From Odobenus rosmarus divergens (lineage: Eukaryota > Chordata > Mammalia > Carnivora > Odobenidae), in NCBI RefSeq assembly GCF_000321225.1, contig NW_004450285.1:4362869-4426868 (forward strand): a stretch of 64,000 nucleotides of DNA, written 5' to 3'. Of the stretch, positions 24,881 to 38,126 are shown piece by piece (the first letter of the stretch is position 1; each line of letters starts with the position of its first letter). Both the position numbers and the translations under genes were made by a program. The notes under the pieces are model-generated. The model was not told the DNA's origin. It searched no databases and worked only from the letters and a program-made list of their open reading frames with translations.

Positions 24881-27800
24881 AAAATATGTGATGCATTCTC
24901 AACCAGTTTTATAAGATTTCTATGTTGAAAATTTATGTATTAAAATGAACAATTGTATGATTTTTGTTACAATGTAAATAGAAAACTATCACATCCTAAT
25001 TCTTTTAATTAAAGAGGCAATATATCAGCTTAGCATATAAAAGCTTTGTTGTTCATATATTTGCTTCCAGTGCATTGGAACAAAGCATATCCCTTATAAC
25101 AAATACAACATCTTCAGAATCAAGAGACGAAGTATGTAGCTCCTGTTCAATCTTGGGTATGGTGCCAAGATTCTTAGCTCTACAAACACATATATACATT
25201 CACCACTAAATCAGGTATAGTCAGGTTTTATGTAATATGCAAGTATATTTGAGTCAAGTTTTGAATGCTCTTAAAAACAATTGGAAAACACAAAGTATAG
25301 AGTCAAGGAAAGTTGCTACAAAACTCAAAAAGCAGGTTAAAATATCTTAGGGCTTTGTCTTTTTTTTTTTCTGTATACCCATTTTTTTATGTGTCATAAA
25401 ATAAGCACTTTAAGGAACTATGTAGGGGTTCTTTTCCTTGCAATACATTATTTCCTTCCTAATTGGTCAGTGCAGGACAAACACATCATTAAACACACAG
25501 GAGCTTCACTATAGCATAAAATTTTGTGTAAGGCAGATCCATCTCAAGCAGTGAGAGCAGTTTATTCCTTTAAGTGCCAGAAGGACCTTGTTATAGCTTC
25601 GCTTCACCTATTACAGAGCCCCTCAGCAAGGGCTGCCTTATGGGACCTTTTCAGGATGCCACTGGTTGGAAATGATGAGAATTTCTTCAACCTCTAGTAG
25701 TCTTGCGTTACTGCTGAAGAATTAGATTTTCTGTTGCTGTAACAGGCTAGTGTCCAATTAAAGAATTCTGTGGTCATTTTGAAATGAGAAATGAGTTGTT
25801 TTATTCAGGATTCCCCCCCTTGAGAAGCTAGGGTGCTTTGGTGACATTGGCATAATTGGAAGCTGTGGGCTTTTCTTGCCAATGTAAGGTTAGAGCCACC
25901 TGAGCAGGGCTCAAAGGTATCTTGTGCTGTCTGAGCTGGAATCCAGTGAATCAGAATGGCAAATGAGCGGGAGTAGCTGAAATGGAAAACAGCCAGCTGC
26001 TGGCCCAACACAATGAAGCTCAGAGTTAATTTGCAGAAAATGAATTATTTCTTTTCAATATGTGATTCTCTCTGTGAATGGAACATCGTGACAGGGAGTG
26101 AAAAGGAAATGCTTTATCAGAACTTGGCTGAGTGAGTTATGGGGCAGGTGTGCATGCTTGGAAAACCTGGGATGGATGGATTGGAATAAAATATGATCAC
26201 TGGTCCAAGCTAGTTCACAGCACCACAAAGCCATCTGTTAGGGTTCAACCTAGCATGACTGTCGGTCTCCTGTAGGAGGAGACTTAGCATAGGAGTGCAA
26301 AGTTATAGGCATACAGAGAGAGTTCAAGAAAAATGCCCACTTTCAAAAAAAGAAAATGAAACATTAACCACAAAATTAACCAGAGCTAACTACTGGTTTT
26401 TAACAAGTTAATATCAACACATGGTCATCCGCAAAGGGACAGGTCAGCAATTTTTCACAACTAGACATATTTTCCAAAGAGGAAAATGACTTGGTTAGAA
26501 TTATATCTTTTATCATTTTCCATTATCTTATGGGGTGGACATTTATGGAAAGGAGGACCAAAGTTGCTCAGGTCAAATTGGGTGCCCAGATTTTTTAAGA
26601 TAAGATGTTTTCTGTGTGTATTGGATCAGAGAGAGCCCAGGGCTCCCTGTGGCTCAGTCTACTCCAAGTGCCTGGAGTATGGAGAGAGGACTCCCACTGG
26701 CTAGTGTGGGTTTAGGGATGACCTGGAAGTATGGTTTAAGCCTTTTTGTTTGGTACTTAGAGTTCTCAGTAAAGGAGTATTCTAAATTATTTTGTAGGAG
26801 GTTTGTTAAGTATGAAAATGTTACACCCCTCTTTCCCTCTAAGCCACCTCATTAATTCTCTTGTAGTAAAAGATTACCTGGGATATTAGCCACACTGTCC
26901 TCCCCTACCAAACCGCTATAAGCAGAGGACACAACTCTGTTCAGCATGAGGCTCAGTAAACAGTTGAATGTGTGAAAGAAAAACATGAACCTTATGAATC
27001 TAGTGAGAATCTAGTGAATCACGCGAGCAAAACCTAAAACTCTTGTGTTCCTCCTCACCTTCCAACATGTCATCCTTTGCAACATGTTTTATAATTGAAT
27101 TCTCTAATTTCCATTTTAAAAAATTTCTGAGTTACGGCCTCTTCAGAGGATAAATTACTTTTGTTAGGATTTAGTAGTCTTTGGTGGGTGTTGGTAGATT
27201 CTACCATTAATGGCCCCTGGAGATGAGATGGAAAGTCAGGGAGAGCTGGGGATGAGCTGGGAGTTTGGTGCAGATGAGACACACTGTGGCCACAGATAGA
27301 ATTGACAGTCAGGTTCACAGACATGCTGAAACTGATTATGGCAATGTTTGAGGCAGGCTGTGATGGAGGAGAAAGTCCGAGTGTCCAAGTAAGTCATGTT
27401 GAGAATGGGGTGTGCTACAGCATGCTTTCATGGACCCACTTCAGTAGTTTGTAACTATTTCGGATCTCCGTATCTCACCTCACTATTCAGCACTCATTCA
27501 GGGTAAAAAAACTCTCCACTTACATGATGCATGTATAAAAAAGGAAAAAGTAATAGCCTGAGTCATCAGCTGCCCTTCTGCGTCCATTTCTTTCACTAGA
27601 GTGGGATATTCTCATGGATGTAGGTGTATTTACCCCTGGGATAGAAGAGGCTTTATGGGAAATATGGCTTAGCTGCACAGGTGTTTCACATCAGAGGAAG
27701 GGCCAAAGGAGTAGAACAGGATTCAGGGCTAGGATGAACAATCATCCTATTTTCCTCAGGACTGAGGGGGTTTCCAGAATGTGGGATTTCAATATTATAA

Positions 27801-28934
27801 TTGAGACATTGGTGGGCAAATTTTCCTGGTTTGTCCTAGACTGACGAGTTTGGGGGTCAACTGACCAGACTGGTATGGTCCCCACTGAACAGGGATATGG
27901 CATTGTGTAGACACTGTACACAATATGCCCACTTCACTTTTGTGCATCAAACATATCAGCCTCTCTCTAACTGCTGAGGCTGTTCTGTTGAACCATGTGG
28001 GGCTTATTCAGTCCTCAGGCCATGACAGAGGAAGCCGGAGCTATAATACGGGCTTAACCACTTTGTCTTCTGCAGGGAAGTGACATTAATACATTAGGAC
28101 ACACATCTGGCCGGTTTCATTTGCCAGTACAAAATTACTTTTTGATTCATGATACATTTTGATCGAAAATACACCCACTATCAAAATTTTGATCAGTACT
28201 CTGGTCTCAGTCTGAATCTCTCAACAAAAGTAGGGAATATGCCTGTAGAGGAAGACTCCCACACATCTGCTTCACCTTTCTCATCCCACATGTAAGTTTC
28301 GATAATCACCAATAGAACTTTAAGAAATACCCTGTAAGATTGTCATGCAAACAGGGGTGAATTCAGAATCAGGAATAAGAGTGCCAAGGCAGGAACAAAA
28401 ATGGGGGAAGACTGGAAGTGGCAGGCAGAGCAAACCTGAGTTGCCCACAGATTCTGCCTGTGTGCCATAGTTTCCACTGTATTTTATTCCATTTGCTCCA
28501 CAAGTGGCTGTAATGCTCTTGAAGAGCCTGCTGTGTGCAGAGTGGCTTTCTAGAAGGACTGGATATTTTCTCACAGAATAGAGTTCTGGTTGCCTTGGAT
28601 TGCATGTTAAAGTTTTTTTCACGCACATTCTAAATTACTGTTTTAGTAAAGATTTTAAGTCATCAGTGGCAGTAGGGAGAATAATTGGAATGTTGACATT
28701 TCACAATTACGCTTTGAGGCTATTACCTAATTTCTGACCTTAGAATTTATTTAATCATGCTAAGTTAGTGATGAAGTCAATCTTTCCCTCTGAAAAATAG
28801 TTTTTTCTTTTAGTTCATTACCTTTTCAAATTACCTTCAGAAGACCTTGTAGGGCAAAGCATTCTTCTATACTTAGGTATCACAGTGAGTTTATGAGCTC
28901 CAGAGAGAATTTACCAGAGTTCTTTGCATGCTAT
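24881..28934. other. Long unassigned non-coding stretch
   Basis: About 4 kb in which I recognise no gene, SINE, L1 or LTR. It contains a perfect 11-bp tandem repeat 'gaatctagtga' at 26996-27017 and the 14-bp palindrome 'atcaaaattttgat' near 28181. Frames of up to 102 codons (28320-28628, minus) have no recognisable motif. Within this window it is comparatively repeat-poor. Confidence 0.5.
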
Positions 28935-29120
28935 CTGTGCAGTACTGTAGTACCTACGACTTGAAGTGTGCTCTGAGGGAGGCAGCATCAGCATCACCTG
29001 AGAGCTTCTTAGAATTGCACTGTAGGCCCAGTCTCAGACTTAAAAAATCAGAATTTGCATGTTAACATGATTCCCAGGTAATTAGTAAAAGCACATTAAA
29101 GTTTGAAAAATAGTACTATA
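28935..29120 (-). mobile_element. MER5A-type hAT non-autonomous element
   Basis: 'gcagcatcagcatcacctg', 'cagaatttgcatgttaac', 'gattcccaggtaattagta' and 'gcacattaaagtttgaaaa' are MER5A landmarks in antisense. MER5A is a short Charlie-derived DNA element shared by placental mammals. Confidence 0.8.
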
Positions 29121-29764
29121 GAGAATTTGGAGGAAAAATGATGGGTTGGCTCTAGCAATAATATATGAGTCCAAGTAATCTGTCCTGTAATTCTAAGGCC
29201 CCTCCTCCTCAGAATATCCACCCAAGACTTGATGTATTTGTGGTAGGAATACAAATCCTGTTATAGAAGAGAATTCCTCCAAGCATCAGTGTTTGCTGTT
29301 TTATGAATGTTGGTGCCACTTTTACTGTTCTTGCAAACACATTACTACATTTGGAAGTTGACTTTTGGTCTACTCGAGCAAAATGACAGCTGCAATCCAT
29401 TTTCCAAAGCCATCAGTGCTTTGGGTAAAGTGCTTGTTTTGTTATGTTTGGAAGAGACAGGTCATAAAGGAGCAGAGTTTGGAAGGGGAGTGGGCTGCAG
29501 TTTTCTCAGGGAAGGTCCCAATAAACCTCCAGGAAGGAAATAGCAGTCATTAGGTAGGTAATTAGGACCTACAAGCTCTTAGCAGCAAAAGATGCAATAC
29601 CTTAGAATTATACTGTTAGGTGATCAATAAGGCAGTGGCAACCCTGCTGTCGTCTGAGATTATTGAGGTCAGAATTGGAGATGAGAGAAAGGCCAGCTCC
29701 TTTCATCTTCGTGGAGAGTTTTCCTTTTGATCCATGCCAGAGTAAGTTTTCTTGTTTTAAATAT
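29121..29764. other. Unassigned sequence
   Basis: No gene or repeat recognised. Two overlapping plus frames of 62-78 codons (29307-29553) have no motif. Confidence 0.5.
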
Positions 29765-30585
29765 ATTATTATTTTAAATTGAGATTTAATTGACATATTC
29801 GTTTTAGGCATACAACATAATGATTTGATATTTCTATGTATCACAAAAGATTACAATAAATCTAGTTAACACCTATCAGCACACGGAGTTATAATTTTTT
29901 TTCTTGTGATGAGAACTTTTGAGACCTATTCTTTTAGCAACTTTCAAATACACAGTACACTGTTGTTGATCAGAGTTGCCATGTTGTACATTACATCCCC
30001 AGGACTTACGTATTTTGTAGCTGGAAGTTTGTACCTTTTGACCACCTTCAGCCATTCCGCCCACCCTCCACTCCCAGCCCCTGGCAACCACCAATCTGCT
30101 CTGTTCTATGATCTTGGTTTTTTTTTTTTTTTCTTTTTGTTGTTGTTTTAGATTCCACATATAAGTGAGATCATATGGTATTTGTCTTTTCTGTCTGATT
30201 TATTTCACTAAATATAATACCCTCTAGGTCCATTCATATTGTCACAAATGGAAGGATTTCCTTCTTTTAATGTCTGAATCATATTCCACAGTGTGTGTAT
30301 ATCTATCTATATCTGTATCTAATCTGTTCTGTATCTATATACACATGCCATGTTTTCTTGATCCACTCGTACTTGATGGACACTTAGGTTTAGGTTGCTT
30401 TCATGTCTTAGCTACTGTAAATAATGCAGTGAACATGGGGCTGCACATAATTTTTTGAATTAGTGTTTTTTTTAGATAAATACCCAAAAGTAGGATTGCT
30501 GGATCATATGGTACTTGTAGTTTTTATTTCTTGAGGAAACTTCATGCTGTTTTCCATAGTGGCTGTACCAGTTTGCTTTCCCCAG
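29765..30585 (-). mobile_element. L1 3' region, antisense
   Basis: 'gagatttaattgacatattc', 'ccatgttgtacattacatcc', 'ggcaaccaccaatctgctc', 'gattccacatataagtgaga', 'gcagtgaacatggggctgca' and 'tggctgtaccagtttgc' follow the antisense L1 order. A long T-run is present at 30118-30132. 5'-truncated and non-coding. Confidence 0.87.
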
Positions 30586-30844
30586 GGGTAAGTTTTTGAA
30601 GTTACAGAGTCTAAAAACTTGGAGGAATCAGATTTTCCCTGTTGACTTTGTGTACCGTGCCTCTGTTTACCTTCTGAGCTGCTGTGTCACAAAGCCCCGG
30701 GGAGTCCCATCCATCCTGTAGTTTATGTGAGTGGTGCCTTCTAAAGTTATGCAGTGCCACAATTCTGGTTACGTTTCCCAGTGTAGACAGTAGGTAAAAA
30801 GGATAATCAGAGCTATTTCTTTCATTCAACATCGTTTTACTGTA

Positions 30845-31035
30845 ATTATTCTCAACTCATGCTGTATATCAGAATTATTCCTAGAGCGATAAGAAATATA
30901 GCTGCTCAGGCCACATTCCTATCGATCTTAATTTAGTAAGTCTGGGGCCTATTGAGTAGGACCTGGAAATCTGTGCTTTTATAAAACTCTAGGTAATTCT
31001 GATATGCTGTCAACTCCATGTTTAGTGCTAAGGCA
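30845..31035 (+). mobile_element. MER5-type element, diverged
   Basis: 'gctgtatatcagaattattc', 'agctgctcaggccacattc' and 'aactctaggtaattctgata' resemble MER5-family hAT elements. The exact subfamily is uncertain. Confidence 0.6.
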
Positions 31036-32264
31036 CAGATTTAAAAAATTAAGACATGCTATGCCATCAAGTCATCTGTAGTTTTGTGGGAGAGATTTGA
31101 ATGTAAATCACACATGATACTATAGTATTTTAGGGCTGTGATAGGGGCAAGTACCAAGAGTCCTGGAATGATTGTGGTAGAGAATGGAGCTGAACTCTTA
31201 CTTGAGTACATCTTTGTGTGTTTGTATGTATGTACGTCTCTAAGCAAAACTGAGATCTCTTTGAGAATCTTTGTTAGCTTTCTGTTCTGTGTCCTTCACT
31301 AACTACAGACTAAAGATGTCTGGAATCTTCTGGTCTTCCTCTTTAAAACCTGTTGTTAAGAAATGAGCTGCTTGTTCACACTGAGTATACATAATTGAAC
31401 ATCCTATTGTGTTATTTCTCATGGAAATTTTTCATTTTAATAGACCGTAATTGTACTTGGGAGTGGCAGCCTGGGTTGGGGAAATATGTGTAGGTATGTG
31501 TAGGTGGGAGCAGGAGTCCCCAAAGCTCCTTGTAATCCCACCAGGTGGCTACCTTTTATTGCTGTATTAGGGGCTGGCAGCAAAATTTAGGAATATAAGG
31601 TAGGAAATGAGGGGTGAGAAAGGAGTATCAACCGCTGTTAATAGCTTACAGTGGTCATTAGTTCGAAATGCACTAATTCAGAGAAGTGCTGAATAAGAGG
31701 AGAAGAGGAAAATTAGGGGAAATGAAACTCCAATGAACAGTTGATCATGTCTTAATTAGCAGTGGAAATCGATGAGGTGAAAAATGTCAGCTTGCTCAAT
31801 GTTTTTCCTGGTTTTTAAAATAACCAGTAGGGTGCCAAATTCATCCTCCATTTTAGTAATGATTAGCACATTCATATTTTCTTGTCTCTTCATCATTACA
31901 GTGGCTTTCAAATTATTTTCTTGAATCCTTAAAGATGACGTTGCCTTGTTATTTTTTATGTTACATATAAATGAGTGAATTTTTATGTTATATATGAATG
32001 CTATATATGAGGAATGATCTTTGCTCCAAGGCAAACTAGATTCTTGACCATCAAATTCAGTTTATAGTTTTCTGGGTAGTAAAGCCAGAACCTCCATCTC
32101 TTGGTCTCACAGCTATTCAATATGGTCAAGCTATGGTAATGGAAGGTTATTAATATTATTCTCAGGCAAGCTTCTCTGAAAGTAAATAGAGACACAGCAG
32201 TGGAGAGTTCAGTTCTTTTGTGTGGGTTGTAACAAGTTAAAGAATCCAGGATCCTGTCACTTTT
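31036..32264. other. Unassigned non-coding sequence
   Basis: No gene or clear mobile element seen. Short minus frames at 31756-32195 are AT-rich and without motifs. Confidence 0.5.
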
Positions 32265-32281
32265 AGATTTATGTTCATTTT

Positions 32282-32391
32282 TTTGAAGTATTTTTTTTTT
32301 TTTTGAATCTGTATACCCAACATGGGCCTTGAACTCACAGCCCTAGGATCAAGAGTTGCATGCTCTTCCAATCGAGCCAGCCAGGCGCCCC
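32282..32391 (-). mobile_element. Short Can-SINE copy
   Basis: A T-run, then 'aacatgggccttgaactcac', 'ggatcaagagttgcatgc' and 'gccagccaggcgcccc'. The GAGA-rich middle is missing, so this is an internally short or older subfamily form. Flanks 'agatttatgttcatttt' (32265-32281) and 'agatttatattcatttt' (32392-32408) are a duplication with one change. Confidence 0.92.
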
Positions 32392-32408
32392 AGATTTATA
32401 TTCATTTT

Positions 32409-33011
32409 GATAGATTATTCATCCTGTGCCTTAGCTACAGATTCAGAGAGTGAAGAGAAAGAAGCTTGGAACTTTCTCTGTGGCCTCCCTCCCCCAGAAG
32501 TTACTTGCTGCTGGGTTGATGGGACGCTGAGGAAGTTCACAGCCAACTTTTTGTGTTGTCTTAGCCTCATCACACCAGACCACAAATGGCCATGGGCTTA
32601 AAATTTTGCTGACAAGACTGGACAAGTACATGCAAGAATTCCAAAATACTTCAAAATGTATTAATGTCTATTAGGGGATGAACATGTTGCCTGTCCTGAG
32701 ATTTCACTTGCAATGATATTCATGCTTTCCTTTCTTGGAGACACCATTACTGCAGATGAGAAATACAACACAAATTTCATGAGCAATAAGCACACATGCT
32801 CCGAATTATCTGTTTGAATTCTTTCATATTTGAGATCAAGGAACCTATACGAGGATGTTGGTAGGTCTGCTAACCTGTGTTGTTTTCACTATCAGGAAGG
32901 TCAGCCACAGTTTAAATATAAACCTGACTTATATCGCTATTTAAAAGGTATGGGGAAAGCACTGCGTGACCTTCTGATTTGTTTGTCAAACTTGTCTGAG
33001 ATGACATGCAT
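32409..33011. other. Unassigned sequence between two SINEs
   Basis: No gene or repeat recognised. Confidence 0.5.
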
Positions 33012-33027
33012 CTCTGCCTGCTTTTAT

Positions 33028-33227
33028 TTTTTTATTTTTTAAAGATTTATTTATTTATTTGACAGAGAGAGACACAGCGAGAGAGGGAACACAAGCAGGG
33101 GGACTGGGAGAGGGAGAAGCAGGCTTCCCGCGGAGCAGAGAGCCCAATGTGGGGCTCGATCCCAGGACCCTGGGACCATGACCTGAGCCGAAGGCAGATG
33201 CTTAACGATTGAGCCACCCAGGTGCCC
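33028..33227 (-). mobile_element. Can-SINE, full length, young
   Basis: Reads antisense from 'aaagatttatttatttattt' through 'gggctcgatcccaggaccct' to 'gccacccaggtgcccc', close to the arctoid consensus as I remember it. An exact 16-bp duplication, 'ctctgcctgcttttat', lies at 33012-33027 and 33228-33243. A recent insertion by this window's standard. Confidence 0.97.
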
Positions 33228-33243
33228 CTCTGCCTGCTTTTAT

Positions 33244-34544
33244 GTGAGAGAATATAACACAGCTGGAATTCAAAACACTAAGAAAAATCCTCAGGTGAAA
33301 TATTTGTTGATAGATTCCCCCCCTTTTTACTTTGAAATGAACAAAGCCATCACTTTATAGCAATGTCAGGATTTGAAAGTCCACAGAAAGTAAGAAGTAA
33401 GATAGTGGGGAATGCTTTTATACTAAATGAATCATCTATTTAGCAGCAGCTAATTCATCTGTAGACCACTTTATAGGAAATACGGTAGGCCCGGATCTCT
33501 TTTACTGTCTGTCTCTCAGAATTAGGGCATGTCTTCAAAGCAGAAACTTTTAATTCCATGGCAAGTTTCGGGATTATACAAATCTAGGCTTCCTGAAGAT
33601 AAGACCACAGCAGTAGAAAAATAAATCAATCACCCAGCAATATAAACACAACATACCAGTGTTTTTTAGTCTATCAATAAAAACAAATTAAGTGTACATC
33701 AGTACTAATCTCAAGAGATTGGAGCATTGATAACCCATAGTGTATGCAACAGACCTTGGTAAGAGTACCGAGAAACTACCACTTCACCATTTCCCAAAGA
33801 CCTGTATAATTAAGCAAATGACATATTCTTTGATGGCCCGTGTGCTGGCCTGGATCACTGAATTTCATAGTTCATTAGCACGCATTGTTCATTAACATGC
33901 ATTGTTAGAAGTTCCAGTTTCCAGCCATGGTGGCATCTGAAACAGACAGCCTCAGGAGGGGCAGGTAGATTATGAAACTATGGATGTTGGAGTGCTTTTA
34001 AATTAAAAGTAATAAGGAATCTATAATATACCTTGATTTGCTTGCACCCTTGTTAATAAAATTTCTAGAGTAACAAGAATGATGCCTCAGTATACTTTAT
34101 AATAAAGACTTTTTTAGTGCTAATTCCATCCATATTACTGCCTAGTGATCAGGGGCCACTTTAATTCCAGGCTGGGGTTTGATGTATGGGGAAAAAAATC
34201 TCTGTATCCTAGAACAGGTTGAAATTAGCAGCTAATTGTCAATTTCTATTTCATAGGAAGATTCTAACAGGTTAATTGTGGGTGAGGTGTTAGTCTTAAT
34301 CCTTTCTTTTGACCATTTTAAGATTTCTTTGGTGAAGGAAGCCAACTCAGGAATCAGCAGAAATGGAGTAAGAATTGGACAGAACTGAAATAGTTGGGGG
34401 AAAGAAAGGACTTCAAGCTGCATTCTGCATTGACTATTGGCTGATACCATTTTAGTTTTGCAAAAGGCTGTCAGTATCCATCCATAATTTCTTTGTAGTC
34501 ACAGGAAGCCTTATTTCTATTAATACTGCTTCAGTACCAATAGT
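33244..34544. other. Unassigned non-coding sequence
   Basis: No gene or mobile element recognised. A short tandem duplication at 33871-33904 is listed separately. Confidence 0.5.
33871..33904. repeat. 17-bp tandem duplication
   Basis: 'ttcattagcacgcattg' (33871-33887) is followed directly by 'ttcattaacatgcattg' (33888-33904), differing at two positions. A small local duplication. Confidence 0.9.
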
Positions 34545-34765
34545 AACTATAATTTATATATTACCTGCTGTTTGCCCGACACTATGCTAAATGTTTCAAT
34601 TCACATTATCCCTTGATCTTGAAATCAAACCTTTGAGGTATATATTGAAATTCTCACTTTACTAAGGAGAATAGTTGAATAAATAGTTTGTCCAAAATCA
34701 TTGCTAATAAGCAGTAGAGAACTTTTCAACCCATGTCAGCTTGACTGCAGAGCCCATGTAATTCC
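34545..34765 (-). repeat. MIR SINE, antisense
   Basis: 'gcccgacactatgctaaatg', 'tttactaaggagaatagtt' and 'gtccaaaatcattgctaata' are the antisense MIR order, quite diverged. Confidence 0.7.
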
Positions 34766-37409
34766 ATAACTGCCATCTGTTCCTCCCTCCCTACCAACTT
34801 ACCCAAGTTTAGGAACTGGCAGGTGTGTCCCTTCTGAGCCCATGTTAGGACATAGCAGTTTGATTTTTTTGGTGTGTGATAAAAAATGCTTTCCTATTTA
34901 AAATTCAATGTCATGCATTATTAGTTCTTAGAATAGATGACTCACTTATTTTACTACTTTAAAACAGCCAGGGATACAAATGGCAGGACAAATGGTTGCT
35001 GCTATGTAGTTTTTCTTAATTTGTGCAAGGATATTTTACTACACTGGGTGTATTTATGGATATAAGAAAAAATATAAGACTAGATGTGATCGTTCAGAAA
35101 TATGCTGATTATTTATTCTGTGAATATGCGTCCACACTATACATAGTAACATTAAAGGAACCTTCACCACACAATCCATCAATATGTAGCTGTCAATCTG
35201 TCAGTTAGTTACAATTAATGCAGTTGGCAAAGCGGAACTCCAACGCATATTAACAATAGTTTGCATTCTTCAGTCATGGCATTTGAGCCATCATAGAGTG
35301 TGTGATGAATACATGTTAAAAATAATGCATCCTTTTCAGCTAAATAATTTTGACACAGTGATGACATGTTTTTCCCTCTTTTTCTAAAGTGCTTATATCA
35401 TTTCTGTCCTCACTCAGCAAAACAAAAAAGAAATAACTTCAAAAAGGACTAAGAAACTACTGAGTTAATTCCCCTGTGCTCCATTGAATGGTGTCCTAAA
35501 AGCAGCTTGGGAAAAGTTTCTTGCTGTCTCTGCCCTGATTTCATTTTATTTTTGTCTACAATAGGCTGAAGTGCTTATAAGGAAGAGAGTTTTGGCAGAA
35601 CCTTAAGACAGAAATGATTAAAAAGAAATGCTATATATTGACAAATGTTTGCCTTTAAAAGATTTTTTTCCTTTTAGTAATTGTATTCACCTAGGCACGT
35701 GGAGATTTTTTTGCCTAGTTATGTGACATTGTGAATTCATGGCCTATGTGCAAGCTGGTAGAGACATAGGCCAATGGGATTGTGAGACCCTGGATTTGAG
35801 AGGGCCCAGAAACTCCCACAGATGGCCTCAGAAGCCTCCCTTACTTCAGGATGCAAAAACCTCCCCAGGATTCTTTTGGTCCTTTGTAAAATGGACTGAG
35901 CCAAGCTTTGTAATGTCTCAGGTGTCCTCAGTGCCTCAGAACCAAACAGCTGCTCCATCCTCAAGAAACCTTTGCTTTGACTTCCCAACATGTCGGCTGC
36001 TTGAGTGGCTCCAGAGACCATGGCCAGGTGCTAAACTACACCACCCTCTCTAACCTCTCCCCCATTTTGTTTGTTTCTGATTTGGACTTGAAAAAAAAAT
36101 TGTCTCTCAGAAGGAAGTTCGGAGAGGTGGATTGACTCTGACCCCTTTACATTCTGAGAACTGTGTATTCCATGGGTGTTAACGTTCTCATCTAGACTCA
36201 CTTGCTTTTCTGCTCCTGCTCAAGGCAGTCAGCGGCTGATTGTCAGTGAGCTGAAGGTCATTTCGTAGAAATGCTGCTGCTGTGTAATTGCTGGCTTGAG
36301 GTCCCTGGCAGCTTGCATCCACTGCATCTTGTGCCACCAGAAGCCATTGTTAGGGCGTATACCCGATGCCATTGAGCTGTCAGTATCTTAGTCACCTCCT
36401 AAGGAGCACAGCAGGGCTCCTAACTATGTTCCAATTCTTGCTTGCATATAGGGCAGAACCGACCCTGACAGTAATGTTCTTTCTAGAAAGGGCTCAGCTT
36501 GCCAAAGCACTTAGTTCCTAGGCTCTTCTCTCTCTCTTCACTCTCTTCACTCGTTATTACATTTCGGTAATAGGTTGGGCATGAAAAAAATCTAATATAA
36601 ATTTAGGGCTAATGATCAAAGCACTTAATAACCTCTACTCATGGAAAAAAATTACATGTTTGATTTGTCTTAGTCTAATGATTAAGTCTTTTTTTTGGAA
36701 TTATTTAAAACAATATACTCATAAAAATTATTCTCCCTCATGTTAAAACACTTTACAATTAAACCCATTGCATTCCACAAAGTTTTCTTGTTAAGGGTTA
36801 TAACTTACTCTTCTCTCTTAGTCATAAAATGATTCTACAACTTTCCTGACAATAATTTTGTTTTCATGTTGTCAGATGTTTTTGAAAAGACACGTGTATG
36901 ACAAAGATTATTGATTCCTTATTATTAAAAGTGAAAATATAATGGAAGAAAATATCTTTCTATATAGTGACTAAGTTTATGGGAAAATCTTGGGTTTCAT
37001 AAGCAGAGAAAAATGCTATTAAATATCACTTATCTCCTAAAAATTGTATTGAGACTAATAAAACATCCATTTAGTGAATTTTTATTTATATCACCTTCGA
37101 CCATGATCCATGAAAATTATTCTTTTCATTAATGATCATTTGTTATTTGAGTGTAAAGAACAGTATTTTGAGACATAAGTCCTGCAAAGTGACCCTTGTG
37201 TGTGTAATTCAAAGCATGCTATCTTTCTTTCAGATGTGATTTATCTCTATGCCTTATACTACAGAGCAAAGGATATGTTTTGAATTGCATAGTATGAATT
37301 ATGGTGATCCTTTGGACCAGATTACAACCCAGAAAGAGCATAATTATTGACCATACAGGGTACCCATTTGCTTTATTTCTGCCTTAATCATTTGTTTTCA
37401 CCTTTGACT

Positions 37410-37428
37410 TTGTGTGTGTGTGTGTGTG
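37410..37428. repeat. (TG)n microsatellite
   Basis: Nine uninterrupted TG units after 'cctttgact'. Confidence 0.9.
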
Positions 37429-38090
37429 AATAAAATAAAATCTTGCAGCTTCAGGACTTAATATTTTGATCTAGAACTGTTTAGAAATTTTCAAACTGTT
37501 TGACCACTATTCTCAAAGATCTCATGAATTTCCTCCGTTTTAGTAGCAGTAGGACTAAGAAAACCAGTTCAGTCATGGATAATTTGGCATTTTTCAAATA
37601 GGTAAAAAAGAAAACTAGCTGCCTCGATGCTGATGATCTATGTCAAGTCTGTATTTTTTTCACATCAGTTTTTTCTATAATAATCATCCAGAATGAAAAA
37701 AATGTAGTTTGGAGTGTGCTTATTTTAAACTTAGTATACACCTACTTGCACAAAACAGGCCCTGTAGCCTAAGGCTAGGGAACCCTAACATCATCATGCT
37801 TTCAGTGCCTTTGAGAGTTTGGAAAGGGCTCAGGTTCATTGTACCTTGAAGCAAATAATTTTTCTTTAAGGTTTTTTTTAGCAAATTGTTCTTTGTTCAT
37901 TTCAGTGGAGTGTTTTGCAAACCCTAAATCTGACTGGGAGATGAGGGAGGTGGGGGGTGATCCATAGTCACCATAAAAAATCCTTCAGGAAGATATCATC
38001 TGTTTGGAAGATTAATTTTTTGTTGATATTTTTCCTTTCTTTGGAGTGAATTGCTTCTGGAAAAAAGAAAGAGAGAGGAGGTCCAGGGAC

Positions 38091-38126
38091 AGGGAGAGAA
38101 AGAGAAAGAAAAAAAGAAAAGAAAAG
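38091..38126. repeat. Pure purine tract
   Basis: Thirty-six consecutive A/G bases made of AG and GAAA units, preceded by another near-pure purine stretch from 38061. Long purine-pyrimidine tracts can adopt triplex structure in vitro. Confidence 0.9.

Noticed and set aside
35737..36053. Opposed 94- and 104-codon frames
   Set aside because: They are mirror shadows on opposite strands without motifs; neither can be preferred.
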